The notes beneath the pieces were generated by a model, which had not been told where the DNA came from, searched no databases, and was given only the letters and a program-made list of their open reading frames with translations. A stretch of 16,748 bases of DNA. Origin: Cycloclasticus sp. GTDB taxonomy: Bacteria > Pseudomonadota > Gammaproteobacteria > Methylococcales > Cycloclasticaceae. The first letter of the stretch is position 1. Each line of letters starts with the position of its first letter. The stretch is from assembly GCA_018066825.1 (NCBI GenBank), contig JAGPVU010000040.1, positions 1 through 16,748 of the forward strand, in the 5' to 3' direction. Made by a program: the position numbers and the translations under genes. Of this stretch, positions 7,685-15,215 are shown in pieces.

Positions 7685-8002
7685 ATGAGTACGACCCTTC
7701 AACGTTTCACCAAGCAAACCCGTAGCCCACTCAAGTTATTGTTGTTGGCAGCTATTGTTTTTTGGGCACAACTCATCTCAATCGCTCACTCGGCTGAGCA
7801 CCCTTTTCACAAGGCTCAAAACTCCTGTCAGACATTTTTCACGCTTGGGCAGTCTGCTCACTCACCGATATCCAGTGATTTTAGTTTAATTACGCCGAAA
7901 TTCACTACCGAGGTCCGTTCACACGCCTCAACCAAGGCTTATATTAGCCGCCGCGCTTACCGGCTGCAGGCTCGAGCGCCCCCACTCTCCCGCTTAAGTT
8001 AG
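7685..8002 (+). CDS. Small secreted His/Cys protein, probable zinc chaperone of the metal ABC locus
   Basis: This 105-residue protein has a basic N-terminus (residues 1-16), a hydrophobic segment at about 17-36 that reads as a signal peptide or anchor, and then a metal-ligand cluster: H35, H39, H42, C48 and H59 within AHSAEHPFHKAQNSC and its sequel. The C-terminus is basic and ends with a RAPP motif (QARAPPLSRLS), a feature I recall from short proteins annotated as 'ABC-type zinc uptake system zinc chaperone' or DUF2946-like. It is the first gene of the plus-strand run leading to a porin, a metal-binding protein and a permease, which supports periplasmic zinc handling. No Shine-Dalgarno precedes the ATG; the mRNA may be nearly leaderless. 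The gene is probably real because of the motif and context, but the family call rests on memory. Confidence 0.62.
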   Translation: MSTTLQRFTKQTRSPLKLLLLAAIVFWAQLISIAHSAEHPFHKAQNSCQTFFTLGQSAHSPISSDFSLITPKFTTEVRSHASTKAYISRRAYRLQARAPPLSRLS

Positions 8003-8016
8003 TCCCACTTTTTATC

Positions 8017-8041
8017 ACAACAAAGGCAAGTAGCCTGTTGT
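8017..8041 (+). other. Imperfect hairpin between small protein gene and porin gene
   Basis: acaaca-aa-ggc (8017-8027) can pair with gcctgttgt (8033-8041) around loop aagta, leaving the AA at 8023-8024 bulged. It starts 14 bases after the small-protein stop and ends 22 bases before the porin Shine-Dalgarno. There is no T-run after it, so it may be an mRNA processing or partial attenuation element rather than a terminator. This is weak evidence. Confidence 0.25.
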
Positions 8042-8063
8042 GTTGTGTACACCCCTATAAGCG

Positions 8064-8070
8064 AAGGAGA
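8064..8070 (+). promoter_or_regulatory. Shine-Dalgarno that sets the porin start at 8077
   Basis: AAGGAGA at 8064-8070 lies six bases before ATG 8077. The frame is open 13 codons further upstream to a TTG at 8038, but that longer form would place Arg-rich residues ahead of the signal peptide and has no ribosome site. ATG 8077 is therefore preferred. Confidence 0.8.
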
Positions 8071-8076
8071 AATACT

Positions 8077-9393
8077 ATGGTGCGTTACGCATTATTTGCG
8101 GCTACCTCTGTGGCCTTTATACTGAATACTAACCCTGTGATTGCCAGCAGTGAAATTGACTTGCTGAAACAACAGATTACGGCAATGAAACAAGACTACG
8201 AACAACGTATTCTTGCACTGGAAACAGGGTTACAAAACGCCCAAAAAGCGGCGGCGCTCGCGCCTCAGGCCAGACTAACTAACAAGCCTGCACTTAGGCA
8301 AAACACCTTTAATCCCGCCATTAGCTTTGTACTAGATGGTCGCTATGCTTCTTCCTCTAATTCACCAGATGATTATCAACTACCTGGGTTTTCGCTAAAC
8401 GACGAGGCCGGCTTAGATCAAGCGGGTTTTTCGGTGGGCGAGGCTGAGCTCGTTATATCATCCAATGTTGATGATAGGTTTTATGCCGAAGCCACACTGG
8501 CTTTTAATAACGATGAAATGAGTGTGGAAGAAATTTTTGTCCAGACATTAAATTTATCGGATGGCTTAACCTTAAAGGCGGGACGCTTTTTTTCTGACAT
8601 AGGTTACTTAAACGCTCAGCACGCTCACGTCTGGGATTTTGCCGATGCGCCACTCATTTATCGAGGCTTGTTTGGCAATCAATTATCCAATGACGGCCTA
8701 CAAGCTACCTATATTGTACCCAGCGATATTTTTTTTCAGCTGGGCTTAGAGCTAGCTAATGGTGATAGCTTCCCAGCCGCCGGAAACCGCGAAGGTGTCG
8801 GCTCTTGGAGCGCCTTTATCAATATAGGCGACGACATTGGTATAGAACACAGCTGGCAACTAGGACTTAACCACTGGCAAGCCGGCCATATTAATCAGCG
8901 CGGCAGCGAAGGTCTCGCCGATTCGTATGCATTTTCAGGAAAAAGCCGTATTAATGGCATTGACTGGGTTTACAAATGGGCACCTAACGGCAATCCAAAA
9001 AACCGTTATTTTAAATTGCAATTTGAGTACTTTGAACGCCAAGAAGAAGGAGAGATTAATCTTTTAACTAACAGCGCAGACTTTGATGGCAAACAATTAG
9101 GCTGGTACGCCCAGGCAGTATATAAATTCTTGCCCACGTGGCGTAGCGCGCTGCGTTTTGATCACTTAGACAGCGACAATGATGGCAGTAATTTGCCCTT
9201 GCTAGCAGACGCCGGGCTACTTACCTACGGCCACACCCCACAACGGCTCAGCGCGATGCTGGAATGGATACCCAGCGAATTTAGTCGTATACGTTTACAG
9301 CTGAATCACGATAAATCGTATAGCGACACCGATAACCAGCTGTTTCTACAATACACCTTTGCTATCGGCAGCCATACTGGCCATAGCTACTAA
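8077..9393 (+). CDS. Outer-membrane porin-like beta-barrel protein of the metal-uptake locus
   Basis: The protein is 438 residues from ATG 8077, chosen because of AAGGAGA six bases upstream. It has a signal peptide (about residues 1-24), a short coiled-coil stretch (about 26-58: EIDLLKQQITAMKQDYEQRI...) like the periplasmic trimerisation helices of some porins, then a long beta-rich region of alternating aromatic strands. Examples are ISFVLDGRY, AELVISSNVDDRFYAEATLAF and TLKAGRFFSDIGYLNAQHAHVWDFADAPLIYRGLFG. It ends with the strand LFLQYTFAIGSHTGHSY, a plausible closing strand. This looks like the porin-type protein commonly found just before zinc-type binding-protein genes in gammaproteobacteria. 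The next gene begins 12 bases after the stop. A role in passing metal or a metal complex through the outer membrane is inferred from context only. Confidence 0.75.
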   Translation: MVRYALFAATSVAFILNTNPVIASSEIDLLKQQITAMKQDYEQRILALETGLQNAQKAAALAPQARLTNKPALRQNTFNPAISFVLDGRYASSSNSPDDYQLPGFSLNDEAGLDQAGFSVGEAELVISSNVDDRFYAEATLAFNNDEMSVEEIFVQTLNLSDGLTLKAGRFFSDIGYLNAQHAHVWDFADAPLIYRGLFGNQLSNDGLQATYIVPSDIFFQLGLELANGDSFPAAGNREGVGSWSAFINIGDDIGIEHSWQLGLNHWQAGHINQRGSEGLADSYAFSGKSRINGIDWVYKWAPNGNPKNRYFKLQFEYFERQEEGEINLLTNSADFDGKQLGWYAQAVYKFLPTWRSALRFDHLDSDNDGSNLPLLADAGLLTYGHTPQRLSAMLEWIPSEFSRIRLQLNHDKSYSDTDNQLFLQYTFAIGSHTGHSY

Positions 9394-9405
9394 TAGGAGC
9401 CAGAC

Positions 9406-10317
9406 ATGTTAACTAAAAAAATCTCTGCTTTTTTATATTGCCTTTCATTGCTGTCGTTACCGCTGGTACACGCCAAAGCTGAAGACCCGCTCAATGTCTT
9501 TGCTTGCGAACCTGAATGGGCTGCACTGGCCACACAACTGGGTGGTGATAGGCTAAGCATATATAGCGCCACCAGCGCAAAACAAGACCCCCATCATATT
9601 CAGGCTAGGCCCAGTTTAATTGCCAAAGCTCGACAGGCCGAGCTATTGATCTGTACCGGCGCTGAGCTAGAAATCGGCTGGTTGCCCATATTGCTCAGAA
9701 AGGCGGGCAATGGCAACATTATGCCCGGTCAACCCGGCCATTTTAGCGCAGCCGATCACGTACAACTGCTAGAGCAAGCGACTAGACTCGACCGCAGCAT
9801 GGGTGATGTACACGCAGCAGGCAATCCACATTTTCATCTTGACCCCTATCGGATCAAGCAAATTGCGTTAGGTCTAAGTAAAACGCTACGCGAAATTGAC
9901 CCCGTCTATCAGACGCATTATCAACATCAATTAACCCTATTTATACAGCGATTCGACAGCAGTATTGCAAAATGGGAAGCCCTAGCGAAACCGTTACAAG
10001 GCAAAAAAATTGTGGTCCATCATGACACCTGGGTTTACCTTGAACAGTGGTTAAATTTCGATAAAGTAGCAACATTGGAAGCTAAATCAGGCATTCCGCC
10101 AAGCAGTACGCACCTAAGCCAAGTATTAGAAAAAATGCGCGCAACACAGGCAGACTTTATTATCCATACCGATTATCAAAATGACCGCGCCGCGCGTTGG
10201 CTGTCCGAAAAAACCAATATCCCCGTTATTTCGCTTTCCAGCAGCGTCGCCAATGGCGAGGATATTTTTCAGTGGTTTGATGGCCTAATCAATGCCTTAC
10301 TTGAGACGACACCTTGA
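9406..10317 (+). CDS. Periplasmic metal (probably zinc) ABC transporter substrate-binding protein
   Basis: This 303-residue protein belongs to the cluster A-I metal-binding protein family (ZnuA/TroA type). A signal peptide covers about residues 1-25. AGGAG at 9395-9399 lies six bases before the ATG. Candidate ligands are H63/H64 in DPHHIQARP, H142/H144 in GNPHFHLDP and H205/H206 in VVHHDTWVYL, with an acidic residue near D256 (IIHTDYQNDRAA). ZnuA proteins usually carry a long His-rich loop; none is present here, which fits a shorter zinc- or manganese-type binding protein. The stretch LDRSMGDVHAAGNPH is typical of the version that travels with porin-like and small chaperone genes. Its TGA overlaps the TTG start of the permease gene. 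I give no symbol because it is not the canonical ZnuA. Confidence 0.9.
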   Translation: MLTKKISAFLYCLSLLSLPLVHAKAEDPLNVFACEPEWAALATQLGGDRLSIYSATSAKQDPHHIQARPSLIAKARQAELLICTGAELEIGWLPILLRKAGNGNIMPGQPGHFSAADHVQLLEQATRLDRSMGDVHAAGNPHFHLDPYRIKQIALGLSKTLREIDPVYQTHYQHQLTLFIQRFDSSIAKWEALAKPLQGKKIVVHHDTWVYLEQWLNFDKVATLEAKSGIPPSSTHLSQVLEKMRATQADFIIHTDYQNDRAARWLSEKTNIPVISLSSSVANGEDIFQWFDGLINALLETTP

Positions 10318-11084
10318 ATATCGAGGCCATCGACATCAGTATTCTTGCGCCGGCTTTCGTAGCCGGCCTGCTGGTGCTATTAACTCACGTACCGCTCGGC
10401 CAAGAAGTACTGAAACGCGGCATTATTTTTATTGACCTTGCCATCGCCCAAATTGCAGGCTTAGGGGTCATAGCTGCCGCATCACTCACCGGTGAAGCGC
10501 ATGGTTGGGTAGCACAAACCATCGCCATGTTCAGCGCGCTTATCGGCGCTTGGCTATTAAGTCGAATGGAAAAAAAGTGGCCACAACAGCAAGAAGCCCT
10601 CATCGGGGTAACATTCGTGTTGGCCGCTACTGCAAGTATTCTGCTGTTAGCCAACAACCCACAGGGCGGTGAATCTTTAAAGGACTTATTAGTTGGGCAA
10701 ATATTATGGGTAACGTGGCCTCAATTAGTTCTTCCGGCGCTGTTGTCGCTGATCGTTTTTGGCGCTTGGCTCAAATTTAATAGGCCGGCTGTCTTTTACC
10801 CCTTATTCGCCATATCCGTTACCGTTTCGGTGCAATTGGTTGGAATATACCTGGTGTTTGCCAGCTTAATCATTCCAGCGCTTGCGACAATAAGCCTAAA
10901 GGGGTGGAAAGCGTTACTCGTTGGCTTTTCGTTTAGCGCAACCGGCTATGCGCTCGGGCTACTAGTGTCAGCTATGTTTGACTTACCCAGCGGCGCTGTT
11001 ATTGTCTGGAGTCTAGCAACCACCTGTTTAATTGGCTGCTGGCTACTAACACCCAACACGAGCCTACCTAAAGTGTCTCGCTAA
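10314..11084 (+). CDS. Metal ABC transporter permease (ABC-3 / ZnuB type), TTG start
   Basis: This 256-residue, highly hydrophobic protein has seven to eight membrane segments spread over its length. The family-typical start ILAPAFVAGLLVLLTHVPLG is followed by FIDLAIAQIAGLGVIAAA, and the C-terminal half carries YPLFAISVTVSVQLVGIYLVFASLIIPALAT, as in ABC-3 permeases such as ZnuB and TroC. The initiation codon is TTG at 10314-10316, overlapping the TGA of the binding-protein gene (10315-10317) as TTGA. The first internal ATG is about 70 codons in, too late to include the conserved N-terminus. It should form the inner-membrane channel for the metal delivered by the preceding protein. No ATPase gene lies on either side, so the transporter must borrow one or work differently. 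The stop is 9 bases from that of the convergent receptor gene. Confidence 0.88.
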   Translation: MNIEAIDISILAPAFVAGLLVLLTHVPLGQEVLKRGIIFIDLAIAQIAGLGVIAAASLTGEAHGWVAQTIAMFSALIGAWLLSRMEKKWPQQQEALIGVTFVLAATASILLLANNPQGGESLKDLLVGQILWVTWPQLVLPALLSLIVFGAWLKFNRPAVFYPLFAISVTVSVQLVGIYLVFASLIIPALATISLKGWKALLVGFSFSATGYALGLLVSAMFDLPSGAVIVWSLATTCLIGCWLLTPNTSLPKVSR

Positions 11085-11093
11085 AGGTTGCCC

Positions 11094-13484
11094 CTATAAG
11101 GTTATTTTGACGCCAAGCCAACCGCCCCGCGGTGCACCCGCTCCATAAAAGCGCGTATCAGTAAAACCGTCAAAGCCTGGCGCCTCATCCGGCTCACCGT
11201 AAAGACCAAAGGTTTCATAGTCTCGATCAAATACATTATCGACCTTGGCAAACAGCTCTAACGATTTATTTATTTTAAAACGCCCGTGTAGATTGAAAAC
11301 CGAGTAAGCGCCAACTTGTGAGCTCACATTCGCTTCGTCGCCCCGAAAATATTGGCCTGAGTTATAGCTCGCATCAAAGCCTATTGATAAACGCTGGCTA
11401 ATATTAACGTCCGCGCCCCACTTTAGATTATGCCGAGGAATGCTGGGGATGTTATTGCCCGCCGTCACCGTCAGCTGGCTGCTACCAGTCGCAATAGCGA
11501 ACGGGTTATGCGGCGCATTAACGCTAAAGCGATCCCTAAAAACCGCCTCAACCCAGCTGTAGTTCAAAAACCAATCCCATTGCTGGTAACTTTTCGCCAA
11601 GGAAAACTCTAAACCACGACGCCGTGTTTTGCCAATATTGGCAAAATAGCCAGGGCTCAAACCGGGCCCTTCTTCGGTAGGTAAAAAGTAAATGTCATCG
11701 TGATTAATGGTCTGAAATAGGCCTGCATGCCAATCAACGTCACGCTGTTTGCCACGTAAACCCATCTCCCATGTTTTAGCTACCACCATATCAAGTGGCG
11801 GATCACTCAGAAAGGAGTTGGGTAACGCACAAGGGTTGCTTGGGTCGTGACAGGTCAATTCGGCTGGTGTTGGCACGCGCGATGATTCACTGTAACTCAG
11901 ATACGTGGTCAACTGTGGCCTAAGATCATAGGTCAAACCGGCGGCTGGATTAAAGCGAATAAACGTATGCGTCCCAGACTCCCCCGCTGGTACTACTAGC
12001 TCATCCCCACTCGTGCCAGAAATTTTGATACGTGAATAGTTATAACGTCCACTTAGTGTTAGCGTTAACGCCTCGTTAAACGAAAAGTTATCCATAAAAA
12101 ATAGACTCGCGGTACTCGTTTCGACCGCTGCATCCACAATACTTTCGGCATCTGTTAAGCCTGCCCCTACTGTTCCCCGATCAGGGGTAAACTCAGCGAC
12201 CTCGGTACTGAATTTATAATCAACATCGGCTTGGTCAACACTGAAACCGGCCACCAGTTGGTTTTCACGCCCTAGCATATTATTGAAAAAAGTGAGTTGC
12301 CCGCTAAACCCATAGCCATTCTGCTCAGTTGTACTGCGATTATTGACCCCCAGTTCATCATCATCGAGCCCTGGATTGACCGCATTACCTGCCTGATCTT
12401 CGACCTGTTCACCGTCGTCTATTAAGTCGCCAACGGAACAGTTTTCGCCACACGTCGCGCTATCAATAATGACCGCACCCTCTTCATTCAGCCCATCACC
12501 ACCAACAATTGAGTCAATTACGCCATAATCTGAGCCATCGCCATTAAAGGTGTCGCGGTCATTTCGTCGAAGGTAAAACGTGCTCGAAAATTGCGTGGCA
12601 TCCGACAACCAGTGACTCGCTGATAAGCTCATCATTCGCAATTCATTTTGCGTATTATCAGGATGGGTAAAGACCGCTTCACGATCTTGTTTAAGTAACT
12701 CAAGCGGCGCAGACCCATTGCCGTTTAAATCGGTATCAGCCGCCGCTAAGCTCAGCTCAAGATCTGTGTCCTTCGTGCGCCAGCCAAGGCTAGCAAAAAG
12801 TTGCTTCGCATCAGACTCTGAGCGATCTCGCCAACCATCTTCTTTAAACCAATTTCCGGTCACGAAATAGCTTAAGGCGCCATCATTCCCACCGCTTTCG
12901 AACTCACCCGCGCGGCGATTGAACGAACCGCCGTATAGCTGCGCCGAGTGGCCAGGGTCGCTAAATCCGTTCTTGGTTGTGACTGACAAGGCCCCACCTA
13001 ATGTATTGAGACCGAAGATGGGATTAGAACCGGCCATCAAATTAATGCCCGCCACCGCTGATTGAGGAATAATGTCCCAGTTAACCGCATCACCAAACGG
13101 TTCATTAATCCGCACACCATTCATGTATACAGACAAGCCTTGAGAGTTTCCGAGCAAAGGCGACGCGGTAAAACCCCGATATTGGAGGTCTGGTTGCAAT
13201 GGGTTGTTTTGCGCCTGATTGATAGACACCCCAATGATATTACGGTTTAGGTAGTCACTTAAATCAAGGCTTTGCGCTTGCTCTAACTGCTCTGAGTTAG
13301 CCACATGAACCGTATAAGGGAGCTTGGCTTTGTCGATGCCGCCACCATGAAGGGGCGTCGTGCTTACTACCTCCAATGCATCAAGGTGTACCGGCTTGGA
13401 TACTTGATCTGCTTGCGCATACGTAACATTCAGCAGCAACCAAATAGCTAAAAAAAACACCCTTTTCATTGAAGCCCAACCCAT
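11094..13484 (-). CDS. TonB-dependent outer-membrane receptor
   Basis: This 796-residue protein has a signal peptide ending at TYAQA (residue 25), a plug domain at about 50-172 (LEVVSTTP, NQAQNNPLQPDLQYRGF, GLSVYMNGVRINEPFGDAVNWDIIP, GSNPIFGLNTLGGALSVTT) and a 22-strand-type barrel behind it. Late signatures include YSESSRVPTPAEL and DNVFDRDYE, with a final strand WLGVKITL. There is no N-terminal signalling extension, so it is not a FecA-type transducer. Two extracellular-loop cysteine pairs are visible, C345/C349 (CGENC) in a very acidic loop and C545/C552. Energy would come from TonB-ExbBD encoded elsewhere. Facing the metal locus tail to tail, it may import zinc or a chelate, but siderophore or vitamin transport cannot be excluded. 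An in-frame second ATG (residue 6, base 13469) is an equally plausible start giving a more compact signal peptide. Confidence 0.92.
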   Translation of the reverse strand: MGWASMKRVFFLAIWLLLNVTYAQADQVSKPVHLDALEVVSTTPLHGGGIDKAKLPYTVHVANSEQLEQAQSLDLSDYLNRNIIGVSINQAQNNPLQPDLQYRGFTASPLLGNSQGLSVYMNGVRINEPFGDAVNWDIIPQSAVAGINLMAGSNPIFGLNTLGGALSVTTKNGFSDPGHSAQLYGGSFNRRAGEFESGGNDGALSYFVTGNWFKEDGWRDRSESDAKQLFASLGWRTKDTDLELSLAAADTDLNGNGSAPLELLKQDREAVFTHPDNTQNELRMMSLSASHWLSDATQFSSTFYLRRNDRDTFNGDGSDYGVIDSIVGGDGLNEEGAVIIDSATCGENCSVGDLIDDGEQVEDQAGNAVNPGLDDDELGVNNRSTTEQNGYGFSGQLTFFNNMLGRENQLVAGFSVDQADVDYKFSTEVAEFTPDRGTVGAGLTDAESIVDAAVETSTASLFFMDNFSFNEALTLTLSGRYNYSRIKISGTSGDELVVPAGESGTHTFIRFNPAAGLTYDLRPQLTTYLSYSESSRVPTPAELTCHDPSNPCALPNSFLSDPPLDMVVAKTWEMGLRGKQRDVDWHAGLFQTINHDDIYFLPTEEGPGLSPGYFANIGKTRRRGLEFSLAKSYQQWDWFLNYSWVEAVFRDRFSVNAPHNPFAIATGSSQLTVTAGNNIPSIPRHNLKWGADVNISQRLSIGFDASYNSGQYFRGDEANVSSQVGAYSVFNLHGRFKINKSLELFAKVDNVFDRDYETFGLYGEPDEAPGFDGFTDTRFYGAGAPRGGWLGVKITL

Positions 13485-13504
13485 ATCGTTAAAATAAAAG
13501 CGAC

Positions 13505-13510
13505 ATTATA
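13505..13510 (-). promoter_or_regulatory. Candidate -10 box of the TonB receptor gene
   Basis: On the minus strand the sequence is GACTATAATG, a perfect TATAAT about 20 bases before the first possible ATG. No good -35 hexamer lies 16-18 bases upstream; that place holds the AT-rich GTTATATAAGG, which might be an activator or repressor half-site. It only loosely recalls the inner part of a Zur box, so regulation by zinc is not demonstrated. Confidence 0.35.
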
Positions 13511-13593
13511 GTCTGCCGCGCACGCTACCTTATATAACAACATAGGCCTTTTTAAAGGCAACGGTTATCGTGTTCTTATTGAGAGTTACAGCT

Positions 13594-13630
13594 AGGGGTG
13601 TTTAGTGCATAATCCTTAAACACCACCCCT
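13594..13630. terminator. Hairpin after the solute-binding-protein gene
   Basis: aggggtgttta (13594-13604) pairs with taaacaccacccct (13617-13630), with a 3-base bulge and a 12-base loop. It lies 27 bases past the stop of the upstream minus-strand gene and about 110 bases before the TonB receptor start. Neither strand shows a T-run after the stem, so it would be an atypical terminator or an RNA-stability element rather than a canonical intrinsic terminator. Confidence 0.35.
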
Positions 13631-13656
13631 AACGCAAAGCCGCTGACATTGATGGA

Positions 13657-14613
13657 CTATAGTGGCTTGACCTTTAACTCTTCTTTTGACGCTGGAACAA
13701 ATCCGTAACCTGCGTAAATAGCTTGCGCCTGATCAGTGGCTAGATAAGCCATAAAGCGTTTGGCATTGCCTGCATTACGTCCTGACAACATCGGCCCGAT
13801 CGCATAAGCCACTTCATCTTGCTTATTAAAGGGTGCAGGTATCGCAACTCCTGCTATAGCACGCCCTTCTTTTATCGCGTGCGCCACTTCTGATGTCCAT
13901 ACGATACCCACATCTGCCTTACCGTTTTCAATACGGTCAGGCGTCTCTCTGTGATGTCTTTCCGTAAACCACGTTTTACCTTCTACAGCCCAACAACCTT
14001 TACATTCTTTTCCTGCTGTCACTTTTTCATACAGACCTAAGTCTTTTAACATGGCGCTACCGTAAAACTTAAAAATGCCCTCGGTTAAAGGGTTTGGATG
14101 CGATTGCACAAGGTCGTCGCGGCCTAAATCTTCCACCCCTTTAATCGCTTTCGGGTTACCCGCCGCAACCATCAGTTCCAGCTTGTTATGAATATAAATC
14201 ATGTGTTCGGCCATTAAGCCTTTTTTAGCCAGCTTTTTAAGATGGTTAATATTAACGCTGGCAAAAAGATCAGGGTTCATTGCGGTTTTTTGGCCCTCAA
14301 TCTCACCTTGTTTAAGCAATTGTTTTTTTAATATTTGTCCCGGTGGAATGGTCTCAACGTATACCGTTTTAATATCAGAATTTTTTGCTTGAAAATCTTT
14401 AATCAAATCTTCCATCACCATAAATTGATTACCGGCGAGGTACATCACCAGCTCAGCTGAGTAGGAATCCGCTATCTTGCCGTAAACGGTGTCACCGCCG
14501 GCATGAAACGTACGGTAGTCGTTATCGTGCCCCGCATCTTTACTCGCGTGCGCGATACCAAAAAAACAAAACAGTAGGATTAACGCTTTTATACTTGTTG
14601 GAATTATTTTCAT
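13657..14613 (-). CDS. Orphan periplasmic solute-binding protein, molybdate/tungstate-like fold, with CxxCW motif
   Basis: The protein is 318 residues from the second of two adjacent ATGs (14613). AGGGG (14624-14620) is six bases from it but only three from the first ATG (14616). A signal peptide ends near AHA-S. Features of type II (ModA-like) binding proteins are visible: SAELVMYLAGNQFMVMEDLI, NPDLFASVNINHLKKLAKKGL, an inter-lobe segment AAGNPKAIKGVEDL, KADVGIVWTSEVAHAI near the hinge, and AKRFMAYLATDQAQAIYAGYGFVPA at the end. Unusual is KECKGCW (cysteines about 205 and 208) followed by ERHHRE, absent from classical ModA. That pair could form a disulfide or bind metal or heme. No permease or ATPase gene is adjacent, so the ligand is unknown. 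Molybdate, tungstate or a sensor role are possibilities only. Confidence 0.8.
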   Translation of the reverse strand: MKIIPTSIKALILLFCFFGIAHASKDAGHDNDYRTFHAGGDTVYGKIADSYSAELVMYLAGNQFMVMEDLIKDFQAKNSDIKTVYVETIPPGQILKKQLLKQGEIEGQKTAMNPDLFASVNINHLKKLAKKGLMAEHMIYIHNKLELMVAAGNPKAIKGVEDLGRDDLVQSHPNPLTEGIFKFYGSAMLKDLGLYEKVTAGKECKGCWAVEGKTWFTERHHRETPDRIENGKADVGIVWTSEVAHAIKEGRAIAGVAIPAPFNKQDEVAYAIGPMLSGRNAGNAKRFMAYLATDQAQAIYAGYGFVPASKEELKVKPL

Positions 14614-14652
14614 CATCAGCCCCTAGATTGAGTATTGTTAAAAAATCACAAC

Positions 14653-14668
14653 TCGTGTTGAAACACGA
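14653..14668. repeat. Inverted repeat tcgtgtt-ga-aacacga upstream of the solute-binding-protein gene
   Basis: The 7-base arms (14653-14659 and 14662-14668) are perfectly complementary. They lie about 40-55 bases before the start codon, in the promoter or leader of the gene, and could be an operator for a dimeric regulator or a small RNA hairpin. There is a T-rich stretch after it on the minus strand (GATTTTTTAAC, about 14650-14640), so an intrinsic terminator or attenuator ahead of the gene is also possible. Confidence 0.4.
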
Positions 14669-14715
14669 TTGCCATAACACTACCTTAAATTCTTATGTCT
14701 GGCTAGGTTTTGGCC

Positions 14716-14916
14716 TTACCTCCATTTAGCTGTGTCGTCTTCACACATGACTGTTTCATTTGCCCTGCCAGCTATTTTTGCAGGTTGTAAGATACCTTCT
14801 TGCTCTTCCCAGCGGTCTAACTGATTAAAGTACGTATCCCAAACGCAAGGGCAACAGCCACCACCGCAACAGTCGTCGTTTTCAGGCCTAATGGGTTTTG
14901 GGACTTTGTTTTGCAT
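14716..14916 (-). CDS. Small cysteine-rich oxidoreductase-like protein (Oxidored-like family)
   Basis: This 66-residue protein has the sequence pattern KPIRPENDDCCGGGCCPCVWDTYFNQLDRWEE, with cysteines at 16, 17, 21, 22 and 24 and another at 58. The order Pro-rich lead, CC-x3-CCxC, VWD-x-Y and a short amphipathic helix is that of the 'oxidoreductase-like protein, N-terminal' Pfam family (Oxidored-like), which also occurs in mitochondrial OXLD1. The biochemical role of bacterial members is not established; the cysteine cluster suggests metal or iron-sulfur binding. There is no signal peptide, so it is likely cytoplasmic. It lies about 100 bases upstream of the solute-binding-protein gene on the same strand but is probably transcribed separately, given the hairpin between them. 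No clear Shine-Dalgarno precedes the ATG. Confidence 0.85.
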   Translation of the reverse strand: MQNKVPKPIRPENDDCCGGGCCPCVWDTYFNQLDRWEEQEGILQPAKIAGRANETVMCEDDTAKWR

Positions 14917-15215
14917 GGTGGGATTTTACATGACCGGGTGGTGATCTGAAATTTATACGGGTGATTCATTGAGTTTCGCTACCACTAGGGGGCCCATTTC
15001 TATAGCAAGTTGCTCAAGTACGACCCACCAGCTCAAGCTGGCTTCCCAATACATCCAAATCAGTGGTTTCTCTGACCCTTAACATGGTGTTAGCAGTAAT
15101 AACACAAATAAGCCCGCCTATACGGCTCATCTCACTAAAAGAAACATTAATGCCTTTACTCAATATTAATTAGTAGTAAGCTCAACGATAAAATACATGG
15201 AAGGAACACATTGGC
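14917..15215. other. Gene-free stretch upstream of the small ORF and DegT-type gene
   Basis: About 300 bases with no supported gene lie between the divergent cysteine-rich protein and the 54-codon ORF. It holds a short inverted repeat ccagct-ca-agctgg (15028-15041), and towards its end an AT-rich segment (about 15155-15195) with TAAAAT at 15189-15194 as a possible -10 and TTAATT at 15166-15171 as a poor -35 at 17-base spacing. No transposase fragment, tRNA or target-site duplication was recognised. Confidence 0.5.

Noticed and set aside
13520..13545. GTTATATAAGG as a Zur box ahead of the TonB receptor
   Set aside because: Only one half matches the usual GTTAT...ATAAC symmetry; kept only as a remark under the -10 box.
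14917..15215. Possible insertion-sequence remnant before the AT-rich gene
   Set aside because: No transposase fragment, terminal inverted repeats or target duplication could be found by eye.
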